From contig JXTB01000095.1 in the NCBI GenBank assembly GCA_002914805.1, positions 621,207 through 685,206 on the forward strand: a stretch of 64,000 bases of DNA. Reading direction: 5' to 3'. Positions within the stretch are counted from its first letter, which is position 1. The number at the start of each line of letters is the position of its first letter. The notes under the pieces are model-generated. The model was not told the DNA's origin, made no database searches, and was given only the letters and a program-made list of their open reading frames with translations. This stretch comes from Parasponia andersonii (taxonomy: Eukaryota; Streptophyta; Magnoliopsida; Rosales; Cannabaceae). Shown piece after piece: positions 9,989-20,843 of this stretch. A program made the translations under genes and the position numbers.

Positions 9989-10396
9989 CTAAAAAGAAAT
10001 ACGCAGGGATTCAGGCATCGAGGATTCTATCTATGCCAGCATTTTGGGTAATCATCCTAGGATTGTACTAACAAGCAAGCTCATTCCTAAGAGGTCTACG
10101 GATTCGTAAAATTTGTTCGAGCAGTTTATCAGAAAATAAATGTTTGAGCAGTTCATCAGAAAATAAATGTTCGAGCAGTTCGTTGGGAAATAAAATAGGG
10201 TATCAGACCCTAGAAATTCTTTTCACAGGTTCGTTTTTGGTTATTATCTAGTAATTCTATCCTACAGACTGAAAAAGGGAGAATATAAAAAAAAAAAACA
10301 ATTCTCATTTCACTTCAGTGTGGGATGAGTTTTTGTTCCTAAAGATTGAAATTACTTTTTCAAGAACAGAAGAAATAAGAGAAGAAATGAACTGAC
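9989..10396 (-). other. Leader intron of the antisense gene, with 27-bp triplication
   Basis: Minus strand: donor AAAG|GTCAGTTC at 10397/10396 and acceptor TTTCTTTTTAG ending at 9989, immediately before the ATG. A 408-bp intron is inferred. It contains three exact-length 27-bp repeats (10114-10194). Confidence 0.5.
10114..10194. repeat. 27-bp direct repeat, three copies
   Basis: Units at 10114-10140, 10141-10167 and 10168-10194 share TGTTCGAGCAG and the end AAATAAA. The third is the most diverged. Confidence 0.9.
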
Positions 10397-10561
10397 CTTT
10401 CTTCAGAAGCGGAGGATTTGAGATGGATTGAACTTCGTCGGAGAAGAAACTGTGATTGTGCGAGCTGAAGGATGAAACGGCGCTCTAGGGTTCTCTGAAG
10501 TTTCGATATTTTCTGAGAAGATGGAAACAGTGAAATAAAACAGGAACAGACTGGTTTCTGA

Positions 10562-10569
10562 TATTTATA
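10562..10569 (-). promoter_or_regulatory. Candidate TATA box of the antisense gene
   Basis: TATAAATA on the minus strand, followed about 60-90 bp downstream by leader-like sequence (AACCCTAGAGCGCCGTTTC), a common plant 5' UTR style, and then the AAAG|GTCAGT donor. Position upstream of a leader intron supports promoter function; not proven. Confidence 0.45.
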
Positions 10570-10927
10570 TTCCAAGCACTGTTAAATCACAGCTGTAGAT
10601 CAGGGAATTTGATTTTTAAATCTAAAGGCCGAAGTTTGTGCGGGATTTGATTCTTTTCGAAAAATTAGAATTGTTTAAAATTTGAAAAGATTTGGTTTAA
10701 AAAAAAAAAACGACGATTGATATCATTAAATTTCCTCGAATTCTGCTCTTTCTCAGAAAAGGCTACACGTGTTCCCTTCCATCTGAAAAAGATACGCTAG
10801 ATCTTGAGAGATGAGATTTGAAATCTGGCGACTCTTCGACTCTTCAGAGACCTTAAGTTTAGGTCATGACATCGCATTTTTAAGGTCGCACAGTAATTGG
10901 AAGCTCCATTCTGTCCTAAAGAACTAA

Positions 10928-10941
10928 TGGAGCTGGGGGAC
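10928..10941 (+). other. Polypurine tract of the Tat element
   Basis: TGGAGCTGGGGGAC lies just before the 3' LTR start TGTTGTGCGG. It is the expected RNase H-resistant primer for plus-strand cDNA. Its first bases form one arm of the 9-bp inverted repeat. Confidence 0.75.
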
Positions 10942-10944
10942 AAT

Positions 10945-11592
10945 TGTTGTGCGGTCTAAAATCCTAAGGTCGCATAAAGTTAAGTTCGACCTCCTCCGTG
11001 TTGGATATGTACGACCTCTTCCGCTTAGGTTATATGCGACCTCCTCTGTGTAGTCGTTTGACCTCTTTTTCATAAGTATATGCGACCTTCTCTGTATAGG
11101 TTGTGGGCGACCTCTTCCGCAAGAAAAGGGAAACAAGTCTATGCTTCGTTAAACAGGAAACCTGCAAGGAAAGGGAAACATGAGTCCTCTATTTATGATC
11201 AACCAGTTACGCGTTTTGAGTTGAATTATGTTACCCAATTGTATAGTTACCCGTTTTCACAATTAGGGACATTGGGTTACCTTCACCTATATAAAGGGGA
11301 CTCAATATTCCACAGGGGGTATCCCAATTGTTTTTCAGTTTTCCAATCTCCAGACTTCAAAAAATTCCCCCAATTTGAGAGAGTTTTCCAGACGAGACAT
11401 TGTACCCTTAAGTGCTTGTAATTCCCCATAAAATAGTAAAAAAAAAAAACAGTGGACGTAAGCTCATCTTTTTTGGGGCTGAACCACTATAAAATCCTCT
11501 CTCTTTATTTGTTTTGATTAATAACCCAACTTACACAAGCCGCATCTCTTAATTTTTTTCTAAATTTATTGTTGATAAAACCTCCATCAACA
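10945..11592 (+). repeat. 3' LTR of the Tat element
   Basis: 648 bp, TGTTGTGCGG...CATCAACA, with TG/CA ends and a TATA box at 11288-11296. Compared with the 5' LTR it lacks about 25-30 bp near 11218-11230 and has scattered substitutions, so the insertion is not very recent. Confidence 0.93.
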
Positions 11593-13548
11593 CAGAGAAT
11601 TGGTGTTTTAGATTATTATTGATAGGAGTAAGTAGCTTGATTTTAATTTAGGCATTTATTTTTATTTTTAATTATTGGTTTTGCGAGGTGCTTAGAGATG
11701 TAGATCAACAAGTCCTTTTATTATTTGCTCAACAAAACTCTGAGTCATTTTATTGTGCATAATGGAGATACAAAGAGTTTCTCATGATGTGCTAGAATCA
11801 TGATTTCTCCCTAAAGTATCAAATACAAAGCTTTCTCAAAAACCTTCGGCCCAAAATAAGATTGTGAGTAGAAAGAGGAAATAGTGGAGGACATGGCTGA
11901 TTTTGACTATCGAGCTTAGAAGTATCCACCAAGCCATTAAGGGTCGTGGGATAACTCTAACATTTCTACGCTTTGGTTGATACTCAGTTTCACCAAGCGA
12001 AGTCTTTTCTCGACCTTGAATACCTTTTTGCATAATTTTCGGAGGAGACAAGGTTTCGTAATAAGGAATGGAAGAGGATGGAGACCGTTCTTAACTTACA
12101 ATTCGAGTCTCTATATGACTCCATTGGAAGCCATGACAAGAAAGGTGTCTATAATAAAAGTAGAAGTCACAAACATGGATGAAAGCCACCGTGAGGAGCA
12201 GAGCATCACCAGGAGGATTTTGGGTTTATTTGATAATGACTATGTAAGTGAGGAGGAGAATCAATGAGGAAGAGTCATAAGACAACGCTTGTGAATCTTC
12301 ACCCTTTGAGATCTAAATCATCATGCCACTATCGTTCATTAAATATCACATCTATGACAATCCTATGTAGCCAAAACCTCCTTCACCAACACTAGCACTG
12401 TTCATTCAAGTCCACCATGTACATGAGAAGGTACCAAATCAAGTTGAACGTATGTGCCAAATATTTCCATATAGTGCCAAGTTTAAGGGCATTAAAAACC
12501 AAGACCTTTATGTCGTGTTGTATAACACATACTATGAGAAAAAGTCGTTATTTGACGAGTTTCACTAATATACACTCAATAAGCCTAAAGATGCAAATTA
12601 TGGAAAAGAGTCCCACAATACCCAAATTAGAGCCACCTTGCCTAGAGTACCACAGTTGCTAACCTTAATAGGAAACAAGAATATCTCGCTTCTCTTAAAC
12701 GTGTTCTTTTCCCTTGTGCTTATATTCAATACTTAAATTTTGAGAACATTGCCAATTTTGAGTTTTGGAGTAAGGACACTTATTGATTAATTTTCTATTA
12801 GGTATAGCTTTACTTATGTGTGGGTTGTTCTAACTTTTCTTTTCATGAGTTGGTTTTTTTTGGCGCCCTTTTACTTGATTTTCTTTTGTTTGTTTGAATA
12901 AGTTATGAGTTTTTTTTTTTTATAAAATAGCTTGATATTGATGATGAGAATAGTCACTTAATGTTCTTTTAGATCGTTTGAAATGTAATTTATTGACACT
13001 ATCTATGTGCTTGACTCATATTGATTGAGATTCACTTTTGATTCTTTACATATGAGTACCATGAATCATGACCACTTGATTGTTTTGAGCTTTAGAGACC
13101 ACTTATGTGCATTAGTAGGGCTTTGATATCTTATGAACTCTAGAACCCATTTAAGTGTTGTTTAAGATGAAATCCTAGGTTAAGTGCCATTGAGGAGAGG
13201 ATTTATGCATTCTTTGATCGTTTGAGCCTTTGAAGCTAACCCTTGAAAATTTATCCCTAGTTAACCCTACTTGAGCCTATTTGATCTATCTCCTTCACCA
13301 CCCTCACAAGTGCATCCAAACTACTAAATTAATTCTCATTTCTTAAACCCATTACTAATAGGCATGATTGTATTGTACTCTTGTATGATTCATTGAGTGT
13401 AAATATAAGTTTGGGTTGTGTTTGGAGAGTTATTAGTAGATTAGTTTACTACAAATAAAAGAACACAAAAAGAGAGAATTGGTAAAAATTGTATATTATT
13501 TTCTTTTCTTTTAAACATTGGGAAAATTTTGAGTTTGAGTTTGGGGGG
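11593..13548 (+). other. Non-coding remnant, possibly 3' region of an Athila-like gypsy element
   Basis: No ORF of coding quality. The last part is T-rich and ends with a purine run, GAGTTTGGGGGG (13537-13548), followed by TGAGTTTTATG, which looks like a polypurine tract plus LTR start. The same style of long T-rich 3' region is usual in Athila-type elements. The identification is a guess from style, not from protein homology. Confidence 0.3.
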
Positions 13549-13611
13549 TGAGTTTTATGTTTCTCTTCTTTTTGTCACAATCCTTACGCAAAAAAAAAAA
13601 AACTTTTTAAA

Positions 13612-14811
13612 TCAAAGATTGTGTTTAGTTTTGTGTTTTTGTGAATAATCTTGTTGTGGGTATAATTGAAGAAAAGAGAGCGATATAATGGAAAACTGCC
13701 ACAGATCTTTTTTTTCTTGGGAATCATGCAAGATACTTGAATTGTGATACATGTCTAGAGTGATCTGAGCCAAAAAAACATCTTTTTTATCCACCATTTC
13801 ACCCAAGCCTTTCATTATAATTTTTGAAAGACCTTTTGACATTTGATGATACTATAACCTATATTAGTAGAGAACGACACGAACATGGTTAGTGGCTCTA
13901 AAATCTACGATCCAAGAATCGATAGAATCAACCACGTGAAAAGCATTAATGAACAACAAATTGTCATTACCTTATTTATCCTTGCCGTTGTCCTTTTCCC
14001 TTTTAAGGGCTAGGTAAGTTTTGCAGTTCCTCTTCCGATGTCCATCCTCACTGCAGTAGAAATATTTTCCCTTTGGTTTAGCATCCTTCTTGGTCTTCTT
14101 TTTCGTTGGAGCTAGAGAAGCAGGAGTCTTTTTCTTCCACTTACCTTTGTCTTTCGACTTAGGTTTGGAAGAACTAGCTTAAGCTATATTAGCCTCAACT
14201 AACTCTGAATTATTCTTGTTAAGAATATTCTCTGTTATTTGCAGATCTTTCATCAGGCCAGTAAGAGTATAATCCTTCCGGCGAATTTCATGATCAATCT
14301 TAAATTGATTGAAGGTGTCTGACAATATGTTCAAAACCATGTCAATTTTGGTGTCACAATCAATTTCTGCTCCAAGGATTTCCAGTTCATTAAGATATGC
14401 GATGACTTTCATCATATGTTCTCGAACTGAAGTACCCTTCTTTTGACGAAGATTCATAAATGCACTTGTAGCCTCATTTCTAGCTTGACGACTGAGACTG
14501 GCGAACATTTCGTCAACACTCAGCATAATGTCAATAGCAGTATTCATCCAATGATGTTGTTGTTGCAATATATTACTCATTGAGCCAAGTATATAGTACT
14601 TAGCCATCTCATCAGATTGATTCCACTTATCATATAAGATTCTTTCATCGTTGGTTGATTCCTCAGTTGGCTGAGTAGGATATGGAGTGGTGAGAACCCA
14701 TTTATGTTTATCAGTAGTAAGTACTATGTCTAGGTTACGTTTCCAGTCTACATAGTTTTCACTGTCCAACTTATTTTGTGTGAGTAAAATGGATAACGGA
14801 TTAAGTGCCAT
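13612..14811 (-). pseudogene. gag: Ty1/copia gag and protease start (element A)
   Basis: The start is the ATG at 14811 (MALNPLSILLTQNKLDSENY); an upstream in-frame ATG at 14850 is less likely because family members begin near this motif. 14179-14811 is open and is a copia Gag (UBN2-type): NYVDWKRNLDIVL, SMSNILQQQHH, RQARNEATSAFMNLRQKKG. After a TAA the same frame gives a Lys-rich tract and a zinc knuckle whose first Cys is replaced (YFYCSEDGHRKRNC, about 14030-14075). The protease motif reads IVDFRATNH where DSGATNH is expected, so it is inactive. Homology fades near 13860, although the frame stays open to 13612. RT and integrase of this copy are missing. Confidence 0.85.
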
Positions 14812-15277
14812 ATCTACTAAAAAATAAATAAATATTCCACGTACAAGCAAACATCATTTGTTAGTTTCGAATAATTAACATAAAGTATTTAAGCATACAA
14901 TATGCAAGTAAAGTATCCCTAAGACTATCACTTATATTCATGGTAATTTAACCTACCACTGATTACAAGCCTCCTACGGGAAGTCATGCAATCAGTAAGT
15001 CAAACTAAAACAATTTAAATTAGTAAATAGATAGATAACTCTTATCCCATATTTCTAACTACCATTCTCTTTGGTCCTCTAATCAATTAATAAGAACTCC
15101 CTCCTATGGGAGGATATTAATGTTTTGAGTTGAGTATTTAACCATTGTTTCGGTAACTAAGCTTTCTATATAAGACCGTCTCCTATAGGTGATCAGCCTC
15201 ATATAGTCAACCTAGTACCTTATCCTTAGAAGCTCATTTCGAGTATTACCCGGACGAAAAACCCTCCTATGGGAGCT

Positions 15278-15278
15278 N
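15278..15278. other. Single N marking a probable ~120-bp deletion or gap
   Basis: Left of the N matches 63414-63440 (CCCGGACGAAAA, then GGAGCT). Right of it matches from about 63545 (GATTTAATGATTTTACCC). About 110-130 bp of the paralog between these points has no counterpart. Confidence 0.7.
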
Positions 15279-16249
15279 GATTTATAGATTTTACCCAGTT
15301 ATCTAACTAGTTTAGTAACCTAAAATCAATTATGTAAGCATATTCATATTTGCATGAGAGTAGCTCTAATTTTCTATATGACATGTTACTAAAGATCATG
15401 TAATAATACTTAATTATTAGGCATGCATGCAACATTGTCCTAAGAATACCAAAGTAGTAAGCAGATAAATAATTAATTATTAATGATTAATTAATTTCCG
15501 GTAATTTAAAATTATTTAACATTTAAATAATTCTAATTGATAAGATGTTGTTAAATATTTAAATATGGAAGATAATATTTAAAATTTAAATTAGAAAAGA
15601 TTTTCACAAAATCTAATTAGTTTAAATAAAAGATTTAGCTAATTAAATCTCCTTAAATATCTCAAATTTAAATTTCAACTTTTTGAAATCTTAATTTGAA
15701 TTTAACTTCCTTAAATATCTCCCATTATCTTATCTGTCATATTTGAATTCAAAATTCAAATCAATATCTAATCTCATTAAATATCTACAAACCATAAATT
15801 CAAATTTGAATATTTGAAAAGATATTCTGATTTAAATTTAAATTTCAAATCTTCACAAAATTCAAAATTTAAAAGATAGAAGATTTTACAAATAAAATCT
15901 CCTACAATATCTCTAATTTGAATTTAAACAAATTTAAAATTCAAAAATAGATTACCAACTATCATATATTCAGTTTTAAAAATATCTATTCAAATTTGAA
16001 TTTAAAACTAAAAGGATATTATCTCATAATATCTAATTTAAAATATCTCTAATTATTCAAATAATAATTAAGATATTATGGATATCAATCATATCCACAA
16101 TTCAAATTAAAATATCCTATCAATTTAAATTTCAAAAATTAAAATTTAATAAGGATTTTAAAAATTTGAATTTAAAATTTAATCTATCAGTCTTCATAAA
16201 ACTATGGATAAATTAAATTAATTTTAAAATGAAAATAATTAAAATTATG

Positions 16250-16740
16250 ACCGGAAATACGAAACGTGTCGGGACAAGCTGACAGATGGAACAGGAAGCC
16301 GGTATGCGGCCACGCTCAGGACAACTACCGAGTGCCAACGGGCTCGTATAACGCTACGCGGTCTCGCTCGAGACAACTACCGAGCAATAACGGGCTCACG
16401 TAATGCTCGTACATCAAATGTACAAGGCGGAACCCCAAGCGGCGAAGGTACAGGAGGCCACTCGCACGGCCGGCGCGCAAAAGGCCACCCACTGGCCATG
16501 CACGGATCACATCCGCGCGGCCAGTGGGACCGTGCCCGCACTGCATGCACAGAGTGCACCCGCGCGGCCTGCGTGGGAAGGCAGTCCGCAGGCCACACAC
16601 GGATCCCATCCACGCGGCCAGTGGTGCCTCACCTGCGTGGCCATGCGTGGGGTCTTGCCTACGCGGCCCGCACATAGGTCACACCTGTGGGGCTCACACG
16701 GGCAGTGCGCATGGCTCCTAGCCATGCACTGCTCCGTTGT
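16250..16740. repeat. GC-rich island of imperfect repeats in the copia leader
   Basis: An abrupt switch from about 20% GC to strongly GC-rich. Two ~55-bp units share GACAACTACCGAG (about 16318 and 16373). The remainder repeats GCGGCCAGTGG- and CATGCAC-like words. Overlapping ORFs on both strands arise from the base composition and are not credible genes. Confidence 0.75.
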
Positions 16741-17060
16741 TTTGTTCGGTTGTTTTTAAATTGAAAAAAATAGTTTTCATAAAACTCCAAAAAACAATTA
16801 AAGGATCAAAACTCCATGCATAGTTTTATCAAGAACATGCCCGAAAATGAAAATCAAAATAAACATGATCATTTCCTCATAGAAACATCAAATCAAATAA
16901 ACATTCAAACTGATTGAATCTATTGACCATTATACAAACTAGAGCATACTCATAATATGAACAAGACCAAACATAAAAAAAAACTTTCCGAAAATCAAAA
17001 ACATCAATCAACAAGAGAATAGACCGGAGTAAAACATGCTAGATCAACAATAAAACCATA

Positions 17061-17072
17061 CTCTGGTACCAA
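17061..17072 (-). other. Primer binding site (initiator Met tRNA type) of copia A
   Basis: On the minus strand TTGGTACCAGAG follows the LTR terminus CCAGCA directly. It differs by one base from the usual TGGTATCAGAG complement of tRNA-iMet. Confidence 0.8.
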
Positions 17073-17073
17073 T

Positions 17074-19229
17074 TGCTGGTGTTTATTGGAATAAATTTCT
17101 GGAAAATATTTTCATAAAATTATTTTCAAGGACACTATAGATTTGTAAAATCAAGAAATGCAGTAGAATTGGTCGTTTAAAATTTTTCTTTTTACAAAAC
17201 GTTTCTGTTAAGCCCCCTTGGCTTAACTATATAACTATATAGGTTAAACTAGGATGCATTATTCTTTTATAAACCATATTTTTAGTTTTGCAAAAAGGTG
17301 GGCCAAATTTAAATTTTTCGAGCTCTAAAACAAAAGAAACTACGTGGTATTACTTTTTGAAAGTGTCTTTACATAATATACAACTAAAAACTCCTTATCA
17401 GTTTATCTTGCCATCAGCAGTAATATTTACAACACACTAGAATAACAAAATACAAAGAAAACACTGCCCACAAGTCAAGCTCGTCTACATCGATATGATC
17501 ATAGCGACAAGAAAGCGTGCTAGCCAACTAGTAACTCTATACTAAATAAGCTAATGCTCAGTAAATAAAGATCATGCATGCTCGTGAACATGTTTCATGC
17601 ATAAACTTTATTGAAATTCCCATTGTACTCTTTCTTTCATAACTTTTCGTTTTGATGCACTTTTCTTAGAAAACAATTCTTTATAGGGCCCTTGAGTAGA
17701 TTACAAAGTCGCGGTAGTCGGTATGCCATGCCCACCTGTGCGGGAAGGAAACGCATGGCCAATATGAACCATACCTACCCAACGCAGACTGACTGAGTAA
17801 TGCACCTGATAAATCTCATAGTACAATGCTCAGTCTCGGCAGTCAGTAAGCCCTGCCCACCTATGCAGGAAGGATGCCTATGCAAACTATACATATCCAA
17901 TGCAAACAGACTAAACACTGTACTTAAAACATATCTCGTAAAATTAGTACAATGGTACTACTTTAAATCCAATGTGTGGAAAACTTCACTTCTTTGAAAA
18001 TCATACTTAAATGATCATGCCATACTTATGTTTCTGTAAACTTTACAACAATAATATAAATAACATATAATTTAAATAATACACATAAGCATGTAAGAAA
18101 ACATCTTGTATCTACTATTGTTCTTGTGATGCAGTTAAAATAAATCTTCACTTACCTTGTGTCATAAAGCCCAAGCTCTAATGAACCATATACCCACTAT
18201 CATAATTAACTCTTAATTTTGATTGGGCCTTGTCCATTAATATTGGGACACACCACTATTGGCCTAATATTGAACTCTTGGACTAAATATCATTTATTTT
18301 CTATGAAGCTTATTAATAATTAATTAGCTTGATCCATTTAGCATATACTATACCTGTAGACATACCCCTAATGGAATGCCGTACTAGTAGGGTGAAATTA
18401 TCATATTGCCCTTCTAATATATATTTACCTTTGAGTTGCCATTTTTCATCTAATGGATAGTAGTTGACTATGGTGTTTGTATCTGCTTATACCAACATAG
18501 TCAAATTCACATAGTAAATACCGGGGCCCTAGTTTATATTATCCAAGTACTTGAAAAAACTCAAAGTGACATCATATGCATCGTGTCCATCATGAAAAAT
18601 GTTCTACACATTTCATATACCTTATCTTCTAAGATACCGGAGTTCGAACCATAAATCGAAACTAGTCCTTTAGTAAATCAAAAAGACAAAATACATGAAA
18701 AGAAGTTTGTTAATCACTAGGATTAAGGTCTTCTACAATAGTGCTAGATTAGTAAAATTAGAAATTTGAGTTACGGCACTTAATTTCAATTCTAATTCAC
18801 TAGGTCATGTTCGATGTTGTTATAAATTTCTTATAACAAACTAGTGTTTCTATCCGAAGACTCACTTTGATAATTAGAGACTTCATTAATTAAATAGACA
18901 ACACTACATTCTATAGCATAGTAAAGTATTCCATCTTCAATATGCAGAATGCGAACAATTTAATTTAAACATAATGAAATAAAGAATATAACGTCTTCCG
19001 CATATGAACTCATCATACGAATATTTCTTTATTACTCATTTCATGTCTTGAAATCTTTTAGATGTTTGTATAAGATAAACATACACTTCATATGTATATC
19101 AATGGGACATAAATGAAATAGAAATTCATAATATGGAATTTATTAATAAAAAATAGATACTAAATAATCCAGTAAATATTTTTTATAATATCTAAATAAT
19201 AAACTGCTTTATAGGACATTATTCCAACA
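17074..19229 (-). repeat. 5' LTR of copia element A (long LTR)
   Basis: Minus-strand TGTTGGAATAATG...CCAGCA, 2156 bp, TG/CA ends, next to the primer site. The parts near 17074-17190 and 18165-19070 match the LTR at 59007-60535. 17207-18165 does not, and looks like a separate insertion within this LTR. The U3 end (AAACTGCTTTATAGG) recurs at 20817-20843. Confidence 0.82.
17708..17954. repeat. Two ~120-bp diverged tandem copies inside the LTR insert
   Basis: TGCCCACCTGTGCGGGAAGGA and TGCCCACCTATGCAGGAAGGA lie in the same position of each unit. Both units end with a TAGTACAATG-like word (about 17819-17826 and 17946-17954). Confidence 0.75.
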
Positions 19230-19917
19230 GCTTATACTTTGATTCTATGTCTTGATTTCTAATATCTTCTTTAATATTTTTTTTAGAATTTATTTATGTT
19301 ATTCTATGCTTAATACTTCTTAACTGATTGGCTATTAGTTGAATGAATTAGTTTCTAGAATTTGATACTAAAGAGAGACAATTTTAGATATGACCATAGA
19401 CTAGTATATCTTTGGAATGTATAGAGTACAAGATAATATATAACTCCTTTGAAGCTATGATTAAGAATCATTGAGCATAATGAATTTCTAGTTTTAGATT
19501 CAGAATAGAGATATTGAAATCAAAAACTTAGGAATGATTTCACTCAGTACTTAAGAGAGAAAGTAGAAATACCTTCGAATTATTGGCTTATAAGTTAAGA
19601 ATAATTGATTAAAATGCAATAGGTGATCAAAAGATTTAGTTGATAGTTAGGTGAATTCAATCTCCTATTATATTTGTTCATAGAAGTTTCTACATTTAAT
19701 TTTGTATTTATATTTATATTTTTATTTATTTAAGTATAAATTCATGTAGTTCAATTGCCTAGATAAAGTAAGTTAGGTCACGATTATTTCAGTACTTATC
19801 GATAATTTAACACTCAATTTCTCGTGAGATTAACAACCCTAATATCACTTTATTATTTATTTACGACCCGTGTATTTGTGGTTATTTTATGTATATATAT
19901 TTCGTGTAATATTCAAA
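19230..19917. other. AT-rich flank; end resembles an Athila-type LTR terminus
   Basis: No ORF. The last ~120 bp (TCGTGAGATTAACAACCC, then ATTTACGACCCGTGTATTTG) recalls the U5 style of Athila-like gypsy LTRs. It may be the other half of the remnant at 11593-13548, split by copia A. Speculative. Confidence 0.25.
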
Positions 19918-20843
19918 TATCCACAATCAAAATTAACTCTTAACTATAATTAGGTTACTCCACTATAAGCCTAATATTGCACTCTTAAATTAAATATCAT
20001 ATTTTTCCTGTGAAGTTGAATAACACTTAATTAGCTTAATCTATTTAGCATACACTATTCCTGCAGATATACCTCTGATGCAATGTTGTACTAGTGAGGT
20101 GAAATTGACTGCGGTGTTTGTAATTACTCAAATAAACACAATCAAATTCACAAAGTGAATATCCAAGTCATTGAAAAAATTTGAAATGATATTATCTGCA
20201 TAGTGTCCAAATCATAAAGAGCGTTATCGTCAATTCACAAATCTTATTTTCTAAGATACTAGAGTTCGAACAATAAAACGGAACTAGTCCTTTAGTAAGC
20301 CAAAAAGGTAAATCTCATGAAAACTAGTCTGACAAATACTAAGATTAAGGTAATCTTGCAATAGTGTTGAATTAGTGAAAGATAGAATATTGAGTTACAA
20401 TACTTAATCTCAAATTCTATTTTCACTTTGTCCAGTTAAATGCACTTATAACTTTTTTATAATACACTATTATTTCTATCCAAATTCAGACATTTAGATG
20501 ATTAGAGACTTCACCAATCCCTTTGAAATAGACAACACTACATTCCATGCAAAAATAAAGTATTCCATCCTTATTTATAGAATGTGAACTTTTTATATAG
20601 TTATAATGAAATAAAAAAAATTTAGTTTCCCACGTGTGAACACATTACATGAACAATTCTATATTACTCATTATTAGTCATGGAAACGTTTAGACATTTG
20701 CATAATAGAAAATATAAGCATCATATGTATACAGTTGGGATGTAATATGGAGTTTATTACAATCAATAAATGACACTTAAATCCAATAAATATTATTTAA
20801 AATACCTAACAAATAAACTGCTTTATAGGGTATATTCCCAACA
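19918..20843 (-). repeat. Truncated LTR of the copia A family (copy B)
   Basis: Minus-strand start TGTTGGGAATATACCC at 20843. Matches 18195-19229 of LTR A through GATCCATTTAGCATA-like and AAACTGCTTTATAGG words. The R-U5 half is missing. It abuts plus-strand copia integrase sequence directly. Confidence 0.8.

Larger units (their letters stand above)
10397..10944. other. Antisense gene 5' leader and element 3' untranslated region
   Basis: Holds the inferred first, non-coding exon of the antisense gene (about 10397-10535), then AT-rich sequence, then a 9-bp inverted repeat AGCTCCATT / AATGGAGCT (10902-10910, 10926-10934) and the polypurine tract (10928-10941). Confidence 0.5.
1..11592 (+). mobile_element. 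Tat-lineage Ty3/gypsy LTR retrotransposon, nearly full length, decayed
   Basis: Direct LTRs (1-620 and 10945-11592) flank, in order, a primer site, gag with a zinc knuckle, protease, RT, RNase H, a second RNase H, integrase, an antisense gene and a polypurine tract. PR-RT-RH-IN order defines Ty3/gypsy. The second RNase H and the antisense gene after pol are known marks of the plant Tat group (Retand, Grande and Ogre relatives). Window position 1 matches position 10992 of the 3' LTR, so about 47 bp of the 5' LTR are outside the window and the target duplication cannot be checked. Gag and pol share one frame from 682 to 5124. More than ten in-frame stops make the copy non-autonomous. Confidence 0.93.
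14812..17073 (-). other. Long untranslated leader of copia element A
   Basis: Lies between gag and the primer site. 14870-16240 is clearly homologous to 62990-64000 (shared ATATGCAAGTRAAGTATCYC and ACAAGCCTCCTACGG). 15420-16240 is very AT-rich, built from imperfect AATTTAAATTTCAAA motifs. 16250-16740 is a GC-rich island. N15278 marks a probable gap. No ORF is supported. Confidence 0.7.

Noticed and set aside
16325-16759. Overlapping ORFs on both strands in the GC-rich island
   Set aside because: Stops are rare in GC-rich DNA. Several frames are open at once, with no recognisable domain.
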